Assembly (NCBI GenBank): GCA_903878475.1
Contig: CAIRHQ010000084.1
Span: 1-59,587 of the forward strand
Direction of reading: 5' to 3'
DNA length: 59,587 nt
Origin: an uncultured Bacteroidota bacterium
Lineage (GTDB): Bacteria > Bacteroidota > Bacteroidia > Chitinophagales > Chitinophagaceae
Below are positions 19,647 to 27,979 of this stretch, one piece after another. Position 1 is the stretch's first letter. Each line of letters starts with the position of its first letter. Both the position numbers and the translations under genes were made by a program. A model generated the notes under the pieces. The model did not search any database. It saw only the letters and a program-made list of their open reading frames with translations, and was not told the DNA's origin.

Positions 19647-20006
19647 TTATCTGTCGGATGATGTAAGGGTAATATCTTTCCCATCCAGGATGATATGGTG
19701 ATAACGAGGCTTGGCATCAATATCAAGGGTAATGTTGAATAAGGCCTGAGGTTTAGTGCTTGTTTTGGTAAAACTGACTAGGATGCTGTCGCCCGTTCTT
19801 TGAATAGTGTAATCCTTCCCGTTAAAATCTGCATCCAGGCAACTGTGAAATGTAAACCGTTCTCCATTGATATTCGCATCCAATTGAACAGGATCTTCAA
19901 TGCCGGTACAATTCCCCAGTTTTTCATATGTCAGACTATGATTAAGAAATCGATCGCTGCAGGAAAATAGCAACACACTAACGAGTATCAATACACTATA
20001 TTTCAT
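19647..20006 (-). CDS. Small lipoprotein embedded in the trp operon
   Basis: 119 residues. The N-terminus MKYSVLILVSVLLFSCSDRF is a lipoprotein signal with a lipobox ending at Cys 16. The rest is probably beta-rich (for example QLDANINGERFTFHSCLDAD and HHIILDGKDITLTSSDR) with three further cysteines before residue 60. I do not recognise a family. It overlaps trpB by four bases and is two bases before trpA, so it must be co-expressed with tryptophan synthase. Nothing in the sequence ties it to tryptophan chemistry. Confidence 0.8.
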   Translation of the reverse strand: MKYSVLILVSVLLFSCSDRFLNHSLTYEKLGNCTGIEDPVQLDANINGERFTFHSCLDADFNGKDYTIQRTGDSILVSFTKTSTKPQALFNITLDIDAKPRYHHIILDGKDITLTSSDR

Positions 20007-21184
20007 GAGGGTAAATTTTTCATGTACGTATCCAGGTCTTTATCTCCTCTACCACTCAAACATATAACCACCACATCGGATGGCTTCCATTCAAGTTGGG
20101 TTAATGCATGCAGTGCATGAGCAGATTCCAGTGCAGGAATGATGCCGGCAGTTTTGCTCAAGTGCATGGCTGCTGCCATGGCTTCATCATCCGTAGCCCA
20201 AAGAAAACGGGCTCTCCCGCTTTCAAAAAGATGTGCATGCAGGGGCCCGATACCCGGATAATCGAGTCCCGCAGAAATACTGTGCGGCTCGGTTACCTGA
20301 CCATCTGCAGTTTGCATCAATAAACTTTTGCTGCCATGTAATATTCCCATGGTGCCCAATTGTGTTGTAGCGGCAGATTTTCCGCTATCGATGCCACAAC
20401 CGGCTGCTTCAACAGCGATCAGCTGCACTTGGTCGTCATTTAAAAAATGATAAAAAGCTCCGGCTGCATTACTACCACCGCCTACACAGGCGATCACATG
20501 GGTAGGCAATTCGTTTCCTGTTCTTTCAAGCAGTTGTGATTTTATCTCAGCGCTGATCACCGATTGAAAACGCGCTACCATATCCGGATAAGGATGTGGT
20601 CCTACCACACTTCCAATGATATAATGCGTATCGGCGGCATGATTGATCCAATCACGAATGGCTTCATTGGTAGCGTCCTTCAGGGTTTTGCTTCCACTGG
20701 AAACCGGCACCACCGTAGCGCCCAGCATTTTCATCCTGGCCACATTGGAAGCCTGCCTGGCCATATCTTTTTCGCCCATATACACCACACAGGGCAGTCC
20801 CATCAGCGCACACACGGTAGCGGTAGCCACTCCATGCTGGCCGGCACCGGTCTCTGCAATGATGCGTGTTTTTCCCAGCCGTTTGGCAAGTAACACCTGA
20901 CCAATGGTATTGTTGATCTTATGTGCACCGGTATGACAAAGGTCTTCGCGCTTCAGATAAATATTGGTATTCCATTGTTTACTCAAATGCTCTGCGAAAA
21001 ATAAAGGCGTTGGACGCCCAACATAATCTTTCAGCAATTGTTGAAATTCAAGTTGAAAAGCAGGATCCTCCATGATATCGATATAGCTATCCTGCAACTG
21101 CTTCACATTGGGATACAACATTTCGGGGATGAAGGCCCCGCCAAAGTTTCCATAATATCCATATTCATTCACACTGAAATTCAT
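20003..21184 (-). CDS. trpB: Tryptophan synthase beta chain
   Basis: 393 residues; PLP enzyme condensing indole with serine to give tryptophan. The PLP lysine is Lys 89 in HTGAHKINNTIGQ, the phosphate loop is GGGSNAAGAF near 230, and YGNFGGAFIPEML opens the protein as in the TrpB1 type. The paired TrpA gene is separated from it only by the lipoprotein gene. It starts with ATG 24 bases after the trpF stop. Confidence 0.97.
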   Translation of the reverse strand: MNFSVNEYGYYGNFGGAFIPEMLYPNVKQLQDSYIDIMEDPAFQLEFQQLLKDYVGRPTPLFFAEHLSKQWNTNIYLKREDLCHTGAHKINNTIGQVLLAKRLGKTRIIAETGAGQHGVATATVCALMGLPCVVYMGEKDMARQASNVARMKMLGATVVPVSSGSKTLKDATNEAIRDWINHAADTHYIIGSVVGPHPYPDMVARFQSVISAEIKSQLLERTGNELPTHVIACVGGGSNAAGAFYHFLNDDQVQLIAVEAAGCGIDSGKSAATTQLGTMGILHGSKSLLMQTADGQVTEPHSISAGLDYPGIGPLHAHLFESGRARFLWATDDEAMAAAMHLSKTAGIIPALESAHALHALTQLEWKPSDVVVICLSGRGDKDLDTYMKNLPS

Positions 21185-21208
21185 TCCTGGTATTTAACTG
21201 TGTTAATA

Positions 21209-21841
21209 TTATTTTTTTAAGCCCTGCCTGAATTGCAGCAATAATGCCATATCCTTGATGCCGGGTTCTTTTTCAAATTTGCTGTTGAGGTCAACGGCGT
21301 AAAAATCGGGGTGCTTGAATGCTTTCAGTGCAGCCAGATCTTCTAATCCAATGCCGCCACTCAGGAAAAATGGTTTCTCTATTTTAGCCTTGGCCACCCA
21401 CTGCCAATTGAATTTTTCGCCGGTACCTCCTGCTTTTCCATCGGATCCTTTATTATCGAACAAATAATAATCGCATACCGCATCATAATCAGCTACCAGT
21501 TCATCAAGGGAAGCTTGTTGATCTCCTGGGGCAAACACTTTGATCACTTCTACTTCATCAGAAAGGTCTTCGCATAATTCGGGCGATTCATCGCCATGCA
21601 GTTGAACCACATCTAATCCATAGGCTTCTACTATTTCCATGATGGCATCATAATCCATATTGACGAATACCCCTACTTTCTTAAGATCGAAGTCGGAGTT
21701 TTTCAGATCATCACTTTTTAATTTGTCGCCTACATATCGCGGAGAACTGGGGTCGAATATCAATCCTGCAAAATCAATATCCAGACCGTCTAATTGTTGC
21801 AATTGTTTCAATTGGGTAATCCCGCATACTTTAATGTTCAT
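21209..21841 (-). CDS. trpF: Phosphoribosylanthranilate isomerase
   Basis: 210 residues, TIM barrel. It performs the Amadori rearrangement of phosphoribosylanthranilate to CdRP. The general-base cysteine is Cys 6 in MNIKVCGITQL and the acid aspartate is in YAVDLNSKFE near residue 180; PFFLSGGIGLEDL near 152 is the phosphate-binding segment. It sits between trpC and trpB as a separate gene, not fused as in enterobacteria. Confidence 0.96.
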   Translation of the reverse strand: MNIKVCGITQLKQLQQLDGLDIDFAGLIFDPSSPRYVGDKLKSDDLKNSDFDLKKVGVFVNMDYDAIMEIVEAYGLDVVQLHGDESPELCEDLSDEVEVIKVFAPGDQQASLDELVADYDAVCDYYLFDNKGSDGKAGGTGEKFNWQWVAKAKIEKPFFLSGGIGLEDLAALKAFKHPDFYAVDLNSKFEKEPGIKDMALLLQFRQGLKK

Positions 21842-21883
21842 GTTGATCGTTTTGTTCAGGCCTTCGCCTGTATTGATTAAAAA

Positions 21884-22675
21884 TTATTTTTCAGATTCTT
21901 GTAAAGCTTCGGCAAATTGCCTGAAGGCATATCCCGGATCGGTTGTGCTCATAAAATATTCGCCCATCAAAAATCCCTGAAAGCCCCCTTGCTTCAACGC
22001 TTTTAGGGTGGCCAAGGAATGGATACCGCTTTCAGCAATTTTTATTTTGTCGTCGGGGATCTGTTTTACCAATGCCCTGGCATGATCAAGGTCAACTTCA
22101 AAATTTTTCAGGTTCCGGTTATTCACGCCTACCAGCTCTGTCGAATCGCTAATATAGTTCAATTCCTTTTCCTGATGGATCTCCAGCAATACTTCCATAT
22201 TCAATGACCGGGCCAGCCGGGCAAATGATTGCAATTCATCATTGGGTAAGCAGGCCGCGATCAACAAGATCACATCAGCACCCAGGGCCTTTGATTCGAT
22301 CACCTGGTATTCATCAATGATAAATTCTTTACGCAACAAGGGTATTTCATTTTTTCTTGCCGCGATAAGATCTTCCTGCGATCCACCGAAGAAGAACTGA
22401 TCCGTTAATACTGAAATACCACTGGCTCCATGTGCATGATATTGCTGGGTGATCTGATCTACCTGTGCTGTTTCATTGATGATCCCTTTCGACGGTGACC
22501 TTCTTTTAAATTCAGCAATGATGCCGGTCTTGTTTTTATCCAACAATCCTGATCTCAACGAGTAAGTCTCCCGTTCAAAAAAAGGCGAATGCATCAATTG
22601 CGAAACAGGCACTTGCAGTTTTTGCTGAACCAGTGCTGATCGTTTATGTGCTATAATTGTTTCCAGGATATTCAT
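21884..22675 (-). CDS. trpC: Indole-3-glycerol phosphate synthase
   Basis: 263 residues from the ATG at 22,675. It closes the indole ring from CdRP. Seen are the catalytic-lysine segment IAEFKRRSPSKG near residues 52-63, LRKEFIIDEYQ near 115-125, ELVGVNNRNLKNFEVD near 180-195 and IAESGIHS near 216. The open frame reaches 22,705 but the chosen ATG overlaps the trpD stop as ATGA, and MNILETIIAHKR is the usual N-terminus. Confidence 0.96.
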   Translation of the reverse strand: MNILETIIAHKRSALVQQKLQVPVSQLMHSPFFERETYSLRSGLLDKNKTGIIAEFKRRSPSKGIINETAQVDQITQQYHAHGASGISVLTDQFFFGGSQEDLIAARKNEIPLLRKEFIIDEYQVIESKALGADVILLIAACLPNDELQSFARLARSLNMEVLLEIHQEKELNYISDSTELVGVNNRNLKNFEVDLDHARALVKQIPDDKIKIAESGIHSLATLKALKQGGFQGFLMGEYFMSTTDPGYAFRQFAEALQESEK

Positions 22676-23667
22676 GCCTTCATACTCGTTAAGGTTTGCA
22701 AACATGAATACGCTCTTCCGCTTTCTAAACTTTCAATGGCAAGTTGGTAGCAGTCGTCATAATTAGCCGCCGCACCCGCACATTCCAAGGCCATCGCCGC
22801 ATTGGCCAATACTACGGCGTTTTGTGCCCAGCTACCCTTACCCTGCAATATTTGAAGAAATATTTTCGCGGCTTCGGCTATGGAATTACCCCCATAGATA
22901 TCAGCTGGCGTTACGGTACGTTTTCCCAACTCGGCAGCTGAAAAAGTTCTTTCTCCTTTTCGGGTGATCACGCGGGTATCACCTGTTAGTGCGATCTCAT
23001 CGTATCCATCTAGGCCATGAACAATTGAATATTCAGTGCTTCCTGCCTGCAACATATAATTATAGAACCGCGCCATTTCTAAATTGTAAACGCCGATCAT
23101 TTGGTATTGTGGATGAGCCGGATTTACTAACGGACCCAGCATATTAAAAAAACTGCGGAACCCAAGGCTTTTCCTTATATGAGCCACTTGTTTCAGTGCC
23201 GGATGAAATAGTGGAGCGTGCAGAAAGCAAATATTGGCTGCTTCCAGTTCTTGCAACAGATCCTCGCTACGCTTTCTGAATTTGTATCCGAGTTGCTCTA
23301 ACACATTGCTGGAACCGCTGACAGAAGAAGCAGCATAGTTACCGTGTTTGGCAACCTTTACTCCAGCCCCGGCCACTATAAAACAACTCAGTGTGGAAAT
23401 ATTAAAAGTATTCTTCCCGTCGCCACCGGTACCTACCATATCGAGTACAGGCTGTCCTTTCAGATCAACCGGATTCACCTGTTCCATCAACGCATCCCGA
23501 AAACCCTGTAATTCATCAATGGTGATACTGCGCATAAGGTACACCGTTATCAATGCTGCGATCTCCGGATCTGAAAAAGCATTTTCGGCAATTTGCTGCA
23601 TCACCGCATGGGCCTCCTGTCGGGATAGCGGCTCGTGTTCAAATAATTGTTGTAATACTTTTTTCAT
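22672..23667 (-). CDS. trpD: Anthranilate phosphoribosyltransferase
   Basis: 331 residues. It transfers phosphoribose from PRPP to anthranilate. The PRPP-binding GTGGDGKNTFNIST lies at residues 79-92, followed by KHGNYAASSVSGSSNVLEQL near 107-126 and GPLVNPAHP near 169. The start is two bases after the trpG stop; the stop overlaps trpC. It is separate from trpG, unlike the enterobacterial TrpGD fusion. Confidence 0.96.
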   Translation of the reverse strand: MKKVLQQLFEHEPLSRQEAHAVMQQIAENAFSDPEIAALITVYLMRSITIDELQGFRDALMEQVNPVDLKGQPVLDMVGTGGDGKNTFNISTLSCFIVAGAGVKVAKHGNYAASSVSGSSNVLEQLGYKFRKRSEDLLQELEAANICFLHAPLFHPALKQVAHIRKSLGFRSFFNMLGPLVNPAHPQYQMIGVYNLEMARFYNYMLQAGSTEYSIVHGLDGYDEIALTGDTRVITRKGERTFSAAELGKRTVTPADIYGGNSIAEAAKIFLQILQGKGSWAQNAVVLANAAMALECAGAAANYDDCYQLAIESLESGRAYSCLQTLTSMKA

Positions 23668-23669
23668 GG

Positions 23670-24278
23670 TTATGAATTCAAGCTTGTCTTGTTAAAATCA
23701 ATACTCAGCCAATTGCGCATGATCTTTTCCCCGGCGGGGGTTAGCACACTTTCGGGGTGAAACTGTACACCCTGAAGATCATATGACTTATGCTGAAGGC
23801 CCATGATATACCCATGTTCATCCCTTGCCGTTATTTCCAACTCATCCGGAAATCCTTCTTCACTTACGATCCAGCTATGATAGCGACCGGTTTCTATGGT
23901 GTTAGACAATCCTGTAAATAGCGGACTAATGGGTTTATCATTTTGCCACACCGACTGAACCGGTGTGGCTATCCCATGGAATACTTTGCTCAGGTTAACC
24001 AATGTACCGCCAAATGCTTCTGCAATGGCCTGATGCCCCAAACATACACCCAGTATCGATTTGCTGGATGCGTAAGCCTTGATCAACGGGAGTAACAATC
24101 CGGCTTCCGAGGGAATGCCCGGGCCGGGCGATAAGATGATCTTGTCGTAACCCGCCACCTCATCCAAACTGATGGCATCATTCCTGCGCACGGTAATCTT
24201 TTCACCGGTGATATGTTCTACCATATGCACCAGGTTGTACGTAAAAGAATCATAATTATCGAATACCAGTATTTTCAT
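23670..24278 (-). CDS. trpG: Anthranilate synthase glutamine amidotransferase
   Basis: 202 residues, class I glutamine amidotransferase. The triad is Cys 79 (GVCLGHQAI), His 174 and Glu 176 (VQFHPESVLTP); DNYDSFTYNLVH begins the protein. It feeds ammonia to TrpE. It could in principle also serve aminodeoxychorismate synthase, but its place between trpE and trpD supports anthranilate synthesis as the main role. Confidence 0.96.
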   Translation of the reverse strand: MKILVFDNYDSFTYNLVHMVEHITGEKITVRRNDAISLDEVAGYDKIILSPGPGIPSEAGLLLPLIKAYASSKSILGVCLGHQAIAEAFGGTLVNLSKVFHGIATPVQSVWQNDKPISPLFTGLSNTIETGRYHSWIVSEEGFPDELEITARDEHGYIMGLQHKSYDLQGVQFHPESVLTPAGEKIMRNWLSIDFNKTSLNS

Positions 24279-24305
24279 TCTGCGTTTATTGGTTATTGTT
24301 ATATT

Positions 24306-25736
24306 TTATTTGGCCGGAGCTACAAATGCATTTTTCAGTGCCTCCAGTTTATTGTTCACTTCCTGTAATTCACTGGCCGGATCACTGGCCGCAGTGATCC
24401 CTGCCCCTGCCTGATAGATCAGTGTATTGTTCCTGCTGAGCAGGCTGCGGATCATGATGGCATGATTAAGGGTTCCGTTGAAACCCACCATACCGATAGC
24501 GCCTCCATAAAAACCCCGGGCCGTAGGTTCATACCCATCGATCAATTGCATGGCCTTGAATTTTGGTGCGCCGCTTAAGGTTCCCGCCGGAAAGCTTGCA
24601 GCCAGGATCTGAAAGGGGTTTGTTCCCTCAGGCAGTTGACCGGTTACTTCACTGACCAAGTGGATGACATGACTATAATATTTTATGGTTTTAAAAATAT
24701 TGACTTTTACTCCGCTACTGATCTTGCTCAGGTCATTTCGCGCCAGGTCGACCAGCATCACATGTTCCGCATTTTCTTTTACATCCTTTTGCAGTTTTAT
24801 GGCGCTCGCTTGATCTGCTTCGTCATTCCCGGTTCTTTTAAATGTGCCTGCAATGGGATGTACAATGGCAGTTCCTTGTTCATCCACGATCAACTGGCTT
24901 TCGGGCGATGAACCCATCAGTTTGTAATCGCCATAATCAAAATAGAACAGATAAGGCGATGGGTTGATGCTCCGCAGCGCACGGTACACATTGAATTCAT
25001 CACCGGAAAAACGTTGTTCAAATCTTCTGCTCAACACGATCTGAAAAACATCTCCGCGCAAACAACTCGCCATCCCTTTTTTCACAATTTCCAAATAAGC
25101 GGCATCATCCATATTGCTGGTTTCCGCTCCGTTTACCGCGAAAGGAAATACCGGAATATCCTTGCTTCGGATCAGGGTTTTCAGGAGATGGATCTCTGAC
25201 TCAACACCATCAACAATATTTTCACAAATAAACAATTCATCTTTGAAATGGTCAAACACAATTACATATTGATACAACCGGTATCGCATCAATGGAATGG
25301 CAGAGGTTTCATCAGCCTGTAAAATATTTTTTGATGCATTTAAATGTATTGATTCAAAGCATTGAATGGCATCATAGCTGCAATAACCAAAAAGGTTTTG
25401 TGCAAACCGAACAATTTTTGTGTCCTGCGGCTGGATCTTGAACCGGTTCATAAAATCCCAGCAAAGTTTGGGCACAACAGCAGGATCAGCAATAGCCATT
25501 GTTTCTGGATCGCTTCCTGGATATTTAGTTTCTATTGATCCCGTAGTAGAAACTTCAAACCCTGCGATGGCATTTACGCCAATGATGGAATAACTGTTTT
25601 CGCCGGCATGAAAATCAGTGCTCTCGAGCAAGATGGTATCCCGAAACCGGTCGCGCAGCCGAAGGTAGATGCCCACCGGAGTATACACATCGGCCAATTG
25701 TTTAGTAAATACAGTATTCAGTTGAATCGGTTTCAT
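24306..25736 (-). CDS. trpE: Anthranilate synthase component I
   Basis: 476 residues. It makes anthranilate from chorismate with ammonia from TrpG. The N-terminal tryptophan feedback site contains LLESTDFHAGENSYSIIG near residues 36-53. The catalytic domain has FQIVLSRRFEQ near 232, IVHPIAGTFKRTGNDEADQ near 290-308, FPAGTLSGAPKFKAMQLID near 381-399 and YQAGAGITAASDPASELQE near 437-455. It is the first structural gene of the operon and lies 12 bases after the attenuator terminator, so its expression depends on readthrough. Confidence 0.97.
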   Translation of the reverse strand: MKPIQLNTVFTKQLADVYTPVGIYLRLRDRFRDTILLESTDFHAGENSYSIIGVNAIAGFEVSTTGSIETKYPGSDPETMAIADPAVVPKLCWDFMNRFKIQPQDTKIVRFAQNLFGYCSYDAIQCFESIHLNASKNILQADETSAIPLMRYRLYQYVIVFDHFKDELFICENIVDGVESEIHLLKTLIRSKDIPVFPFAVNGAETSNMDDAAYLEIVKKGMASCLRGDVFQIVLSRRFEQRFSGDEFNVYRALRSINPSPYLFYFDYGDYKLMGSSPESQLIVDEQGTAIVHPIAGTFKRTGNDEADQASAIKLQKDVKENAEHVMLVDLARNDLSKISSGVKVNIFKTIKYYSHVIHLVSEVTGQLPEGTNPFQILAASFPAGTLSGAPKFKAMQLIDGYEPTARGFYGGAIGMVGFNGTLNHAIMIRSLLSRNNTLIYQAGAGITAASDPASELQEVNNKLEALKNAFVAPAK

Positions 25737-25747
25737 CGTATTTCATT

Positions 25748-25772
25748 AAAAAACCCGGCAACTTGTGCCGGG
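25748..25772 (-). terminator. trp attenuator terminator
   Basis: On the minus strand a perfect 7-bp stem CCCGGCA/TGCCGGG (25,766-25,772 with 25,754-25,760) and 5-base loop is followed by six T (25,748-25,753). It lies between the leader peptide and trpE, so it is an intrinsic terminator ahead of the first structural gene. Confidence 0.9.
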
Positions 25773-25826
25773 CTAAACTATTTATATCATTATCAATAGC
25801 AAAAAGGCACAATCATTTGATCATGC
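25763..25826 (-). promoter_or_regulatory. trp attenuator: alternative hairpins 1:2 and 2:3
   Basis: Segment 1 (25,819-25,826, GCATGATC) pairs with segment 2 (25,807-25,814, GATTGTGC) across a 4-base loop. Segment 2, read as TTGTGCC (25,806-25,812), also pairs perfectly with GGCACAA (25,763-25,769), which is the 5' arm of the terminator. A ribosome stalled at the Trp codons would cover segment 1, allow 2:3 to form and prevent termination. A ribosome reaching the stop codon would cover segment 2 and allow termination. Confidence 0.85.
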
Positions 25827-25863
25827 ACCACCAGCTATTATTATTGTTATTCAATTTCATCAT
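25813..25863 (-). CDS. trpL: trp operon leader peptide
   Basis: A 17-codon frame on the minus strand reads MMKLNNNNNSWWCMIK and ends in TGA at 25,813-25,815. Two adjacent Trp codons occupy 25,828-25,833. Too short to be called by ordinary gene finders. Its stop codon lies at the start of segment 2 of the attenuator and its Trp codons lie just before segment 1, the geometry of ribosome-mediated tryptophan attenuation. Either of the two starting ATGs could be used. The promoter -7 box ends only about six bases upstream, so the message may be almost leaderless. Confidence 0.85.
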   Translation of the reverse strand: MMKLNNNNNSWWCMIK

Positions 25864-25869
25864 TGGATA

Positions 25870-25900
25870 CAAATATGCGCCATAAAATTAACTTGCACAA
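25870..25900 (-). promoter_or_regulatory. Probable Bacteroidota promoter of the trp operon
   Basis: On the minus strand a TTG (25,898-25,900) is followed after 20 bases by CATATTTG (25,870-25,877), one mismatch from the Bacteroidota -7 element TAnnTTTG with correct -33/-7 spacing. The start site would fall at about 25,863-25,866, right before trpL. Confidence 0.6.
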
Positions 25901-25938
25901 ATTTTTCTGATGAACTACCTTCAAATAAATTTTTCAAC

Positions 25939-26568
25939 ATGAAGCTTATTGTTTTTGGCGCCACCGGCATGGTAGGTAAACAACTGGTACAACAGGCCCT
26001 GTTCAAAGGTCATGAAGTACGGGCATTTGGCAGAAATGTGTACACCACTGATTTTCCGGATGATGACAAGCTGGAAAAAATTCAGGGGGCATTGTTTGAT
26101 GAGAAAGAAGTGTTTCAGGCGATCGCCGGTTGCGATGCGGTATTGAGCGCATTGGGAGGAGGCTTCGATGGAAATGATAAAACCCGTACGCTGGGTATTA
26201 AAAATATCATTGCACAAATGAAGAAATCCGGGGTAAACAGGATCGTGGGTATTGGCGGACTGGGTGTTTTAAATGCAGATGAGCATACCCTTTTACTCGA
26301 TACGGATACTTACCCTCCCGAATACCTGCCGGTAGGAAAAGAGCACCAGCAAGCTTATACGTATTTGAATGAGAGCGGACTTAACTGGACATTTGTTTGT
26401 CCGCCCAATATCATGAACGAAGGCCCAACGGGTGAATTTATCACGGCCGCGAATTACCCTCCCGTGCCCAACAAATACCAGATCAATGCCGGCGATCTGG
26501 CATTATTTATGTTGAATGAGATTGTAAAAGGAGAATACGTGAAACAACGGGTAGGCATCAGCAATTGA
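25939..26568 (+). CDS. NAD(P)-binding oxidoreductase-like protein (NmrA/biliverdin reductase B type)
   Basis: 209 residues with a Rossmann fold. The dinucleotide-binding motif is VFGATGMVGKQLVQQAL near residues 4-20, followed by VRAFGRN and DAVLSALGGG near 65-74. The catalytic Tyr-Lys pair of classical SDRs is not evident, which fits the atypical NAD(P)H-binding group. The substrate cannot be inferred. It is read divergently from the trp operon and shares its upstream region of about 75 bases with the trp promoter. Confidence 0.85.
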   Translation: MKLIVFGATGMVGKQLVQQALFKGHEVRAFGRNVYTTDFPDDDKLEKIQGALFDEKEVFQAIAGCDAVLSALGGGFDGNDKTRTLGIKNIIAQMKKSGVNRIVGIGGLGVLNADEHTLLLDTDTYPPEYLPVGKEHQQAYTYLNESGLNWTFVCPPNIMNEGPTGEFITAANYPPVPNKYQINAGDLALFMLNEIVKGEYVKQRVGISN

Positions 26569-26588
26569 ATACATGAATCATCAATACA

Positions 26589-27011
26589 TTGAATATTTCA
26601 ACCTGCTATAAAAGATTATTCCTGTTCCTCCTGAGTTTGATGGCTACAGGCTTGCTAAGGGCACAGAAGATAGAGGGCATTTATGTAGACCTGTATACCG
26701 ACAGCCTGAAAAAAGGCACTTACAACTATATCAATATTGACGGATTGTTGAGTAATGGCAAATACACGCCGCTCGACAGCAGTCATTTAATTTTAAAAGC
26801 CTCTGCAGGAAAATTCAGCGGAAATAATTTATGGATCGACCCAGATTTTTCGCAGGAAAAAATAACCATACGGGCTACCCTGAAAAAAGACCCTACCATG
26901 TTCAAGGAATTTGATGTTTATATCAAAAAATTACCTGACCCACCATTAAAAAAGGTTGAGGAGATCATGAGACCACCGGTAAAGCGGAAATCAAAAAAGG
27001 GAGATCAATAA
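26589..27011 (+). CDS. Small secreted protein, unknown function
   Basis: 140 residues. It has a signal peptide (RLFLFLLSLMATGLLRAQ, cleavage after about residue 25) and a beta-rich body, ending in a lysine-rich tail (PPVKRKSKKGDQ). The frame opens with TTG at 26,589; an in-frame stop lies just upstream and no ATG precedes the signal. I recognise no family. It follows the NAD(P)-binding gene by 20 bases, and its stop abuts the stop of the convergent transaldolase gene with no gap. Confidence 0.75.
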   Translation: MNISTCYKRLFLFLLSLMATGLLRAQKIEGIYVDLYTDSLKKGTYNYINIDGLLSNGKYTPLDSSHLILKASAGKFSGNNLWIDPDFSQEKITIRATLKKDPTMFKEFDVYIKKLPDPPLKKVEEIMRPPVKRKSKKGDQ

Positions 27012-27665
27012 TTAAGCAAACTTCTTTGCGTCTTCCAGGAATTTAGCCAATCCGATATCAGTTAAAGGATGTTTCAACAATCCAAGGATCGAATCCAGCG
27101 GACAGGTACAAACATCAGCACCCGCTTCGGCGCATTTGATGATATGATTAGGGTTACGAATAGACGCAGCCAATATTTCAGTTTTATATCCCTGAATAGA
27201 AAATATTTGTCTCAATTGATGAATGAGTTCCATGCCATCCCAACCACTATCGTCGATACGACCAATGAAGGGTGAAACATATGTAGCACCGGCCTTTGCA
27301 GCCAGTATGGCTTGCCCGGCAGAGAAGATCAATGTACAATTGGTACGAATGCCATTATCGGTAAACCATTTGATCGCTTTGATACCCTCCTTGATCAGGG
27401 GTACTTTCACAACGATATTGGGATGAATGGCCGCCAGTTTTTTACCTTCTTCAACCATTCCGTCAAAATCGGTGGAGATCACTTCGGCACTGATATCGCC
27501 GTTTACCATTTCGCAGATGGTTTTATAATGAGCCATCACGGCGTCATTACCCTTGATGCCTTCTTTGGCCATTAAGGAAGGATTGGTGGTTACCCCGTCT
27601 AAAATTCCGAGGTCATTGGCTTCTTTAATTTGTGCAAGGTTGGCGGTATCAATAAAAAATTTCAT
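27012..27665 (-). CDS. Transaldolase / fructose-6-phosphate aldolase family protein
   Basis: 217 residues, the short TIM-barrel transaldolase form (TalC/FSA). The Schiff-base lysine is in [14 protein letters not shown] near residue 86; [13 protein letters not shown] near 25-37 and [16 protein letters not shown] near 128-143 are typical. It could be a true transaldolase of the pentose phosphate pathway or a fructose-6-phosphate aldolase; sequence alone does not settle this. A TAATTTTG box (27,723-27,730, minus) about 58 bases before the ATG is a plausible -7 element. Confidence 0.92.
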   Translation of the reverse strand: MKFFIDTANLAQIKEANDLGILDGVTTNPSLMAKEGIKGNDAVMAHYKTICEMVNGDISAEVISTDFDGMVEEGKKLAAIHPNIVVKVPLIKEGIKAIKWFTDNGIRTNCTLIFSAGQAILAAKAGATYVSPFIGRIDDSGWDGMELIHQLRQIFSIQGYKTEILAASIRNPNHIIKCAEAGADVCTCPLDSILGLLKHPLTDIGLAKFLEDAKKFA

Positions 27666-27810
27666 ATAGAATTATCCTAACAAGCGGATTCACTTTTTTT
27701 AGCGCGGTGATGAATGAACACAAAATTAAAATAATTACAAGAGTAATTTTAAAATACTTATTAACTGAGATGGGGAAAGTTTTGAATACTCGAGGATAGG
27801 CAAAAAAAAA

Positions 27811-27905
27811 TGGCAAGTTACTTACATCGCACCGCTCAACCACCTACCCTTGCTACCTTCCGGTCCTGGGGGAGTTCAGCAGGAGCTGGTCGTATAAGAC
27901 TTGCC
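27811..27905 (-). ncRNA. ffs: Signal recognition particle RNA (4.5S, small bacterial type)
   Basis: On the minus strand the conserved SRP core CAGGACCGGAAGGTAGCA is present (about 27,852-27,869), opposite AGCTCCTGCTGAACTCCC, forming the Ffh-binding hairpin. The ends GGCAAGT and ACTTGCC pair perfectly and are followed by nine T (27,802-27,810), a natural terminator. Length is about 95 bases, the small form lacking an Alu domain. A perfect TATCTTTG -7 box lies just upstream. Confidence 0.93.
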
Positions 27906-27909
27906 GGCG

Positions 27910-27917
27910 CAAAGATA
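27910..27917 (-). promoter_or_regulatory. -7 element of the SRP RNA gene
   Basis: TATCTTTG on the minus strand is an exact TAnnTTTG match and lies about five bases before the predicted 5' end of the SRP RNA. No TTG is seen at the ideal -33 distance. Confidence 0.7.
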
Positions 27918-27979
27918 AGGAAACGCTAAGAAATTATGAATTAAATATGCATCAAAAGATTAAACCACGATACCCCTGC

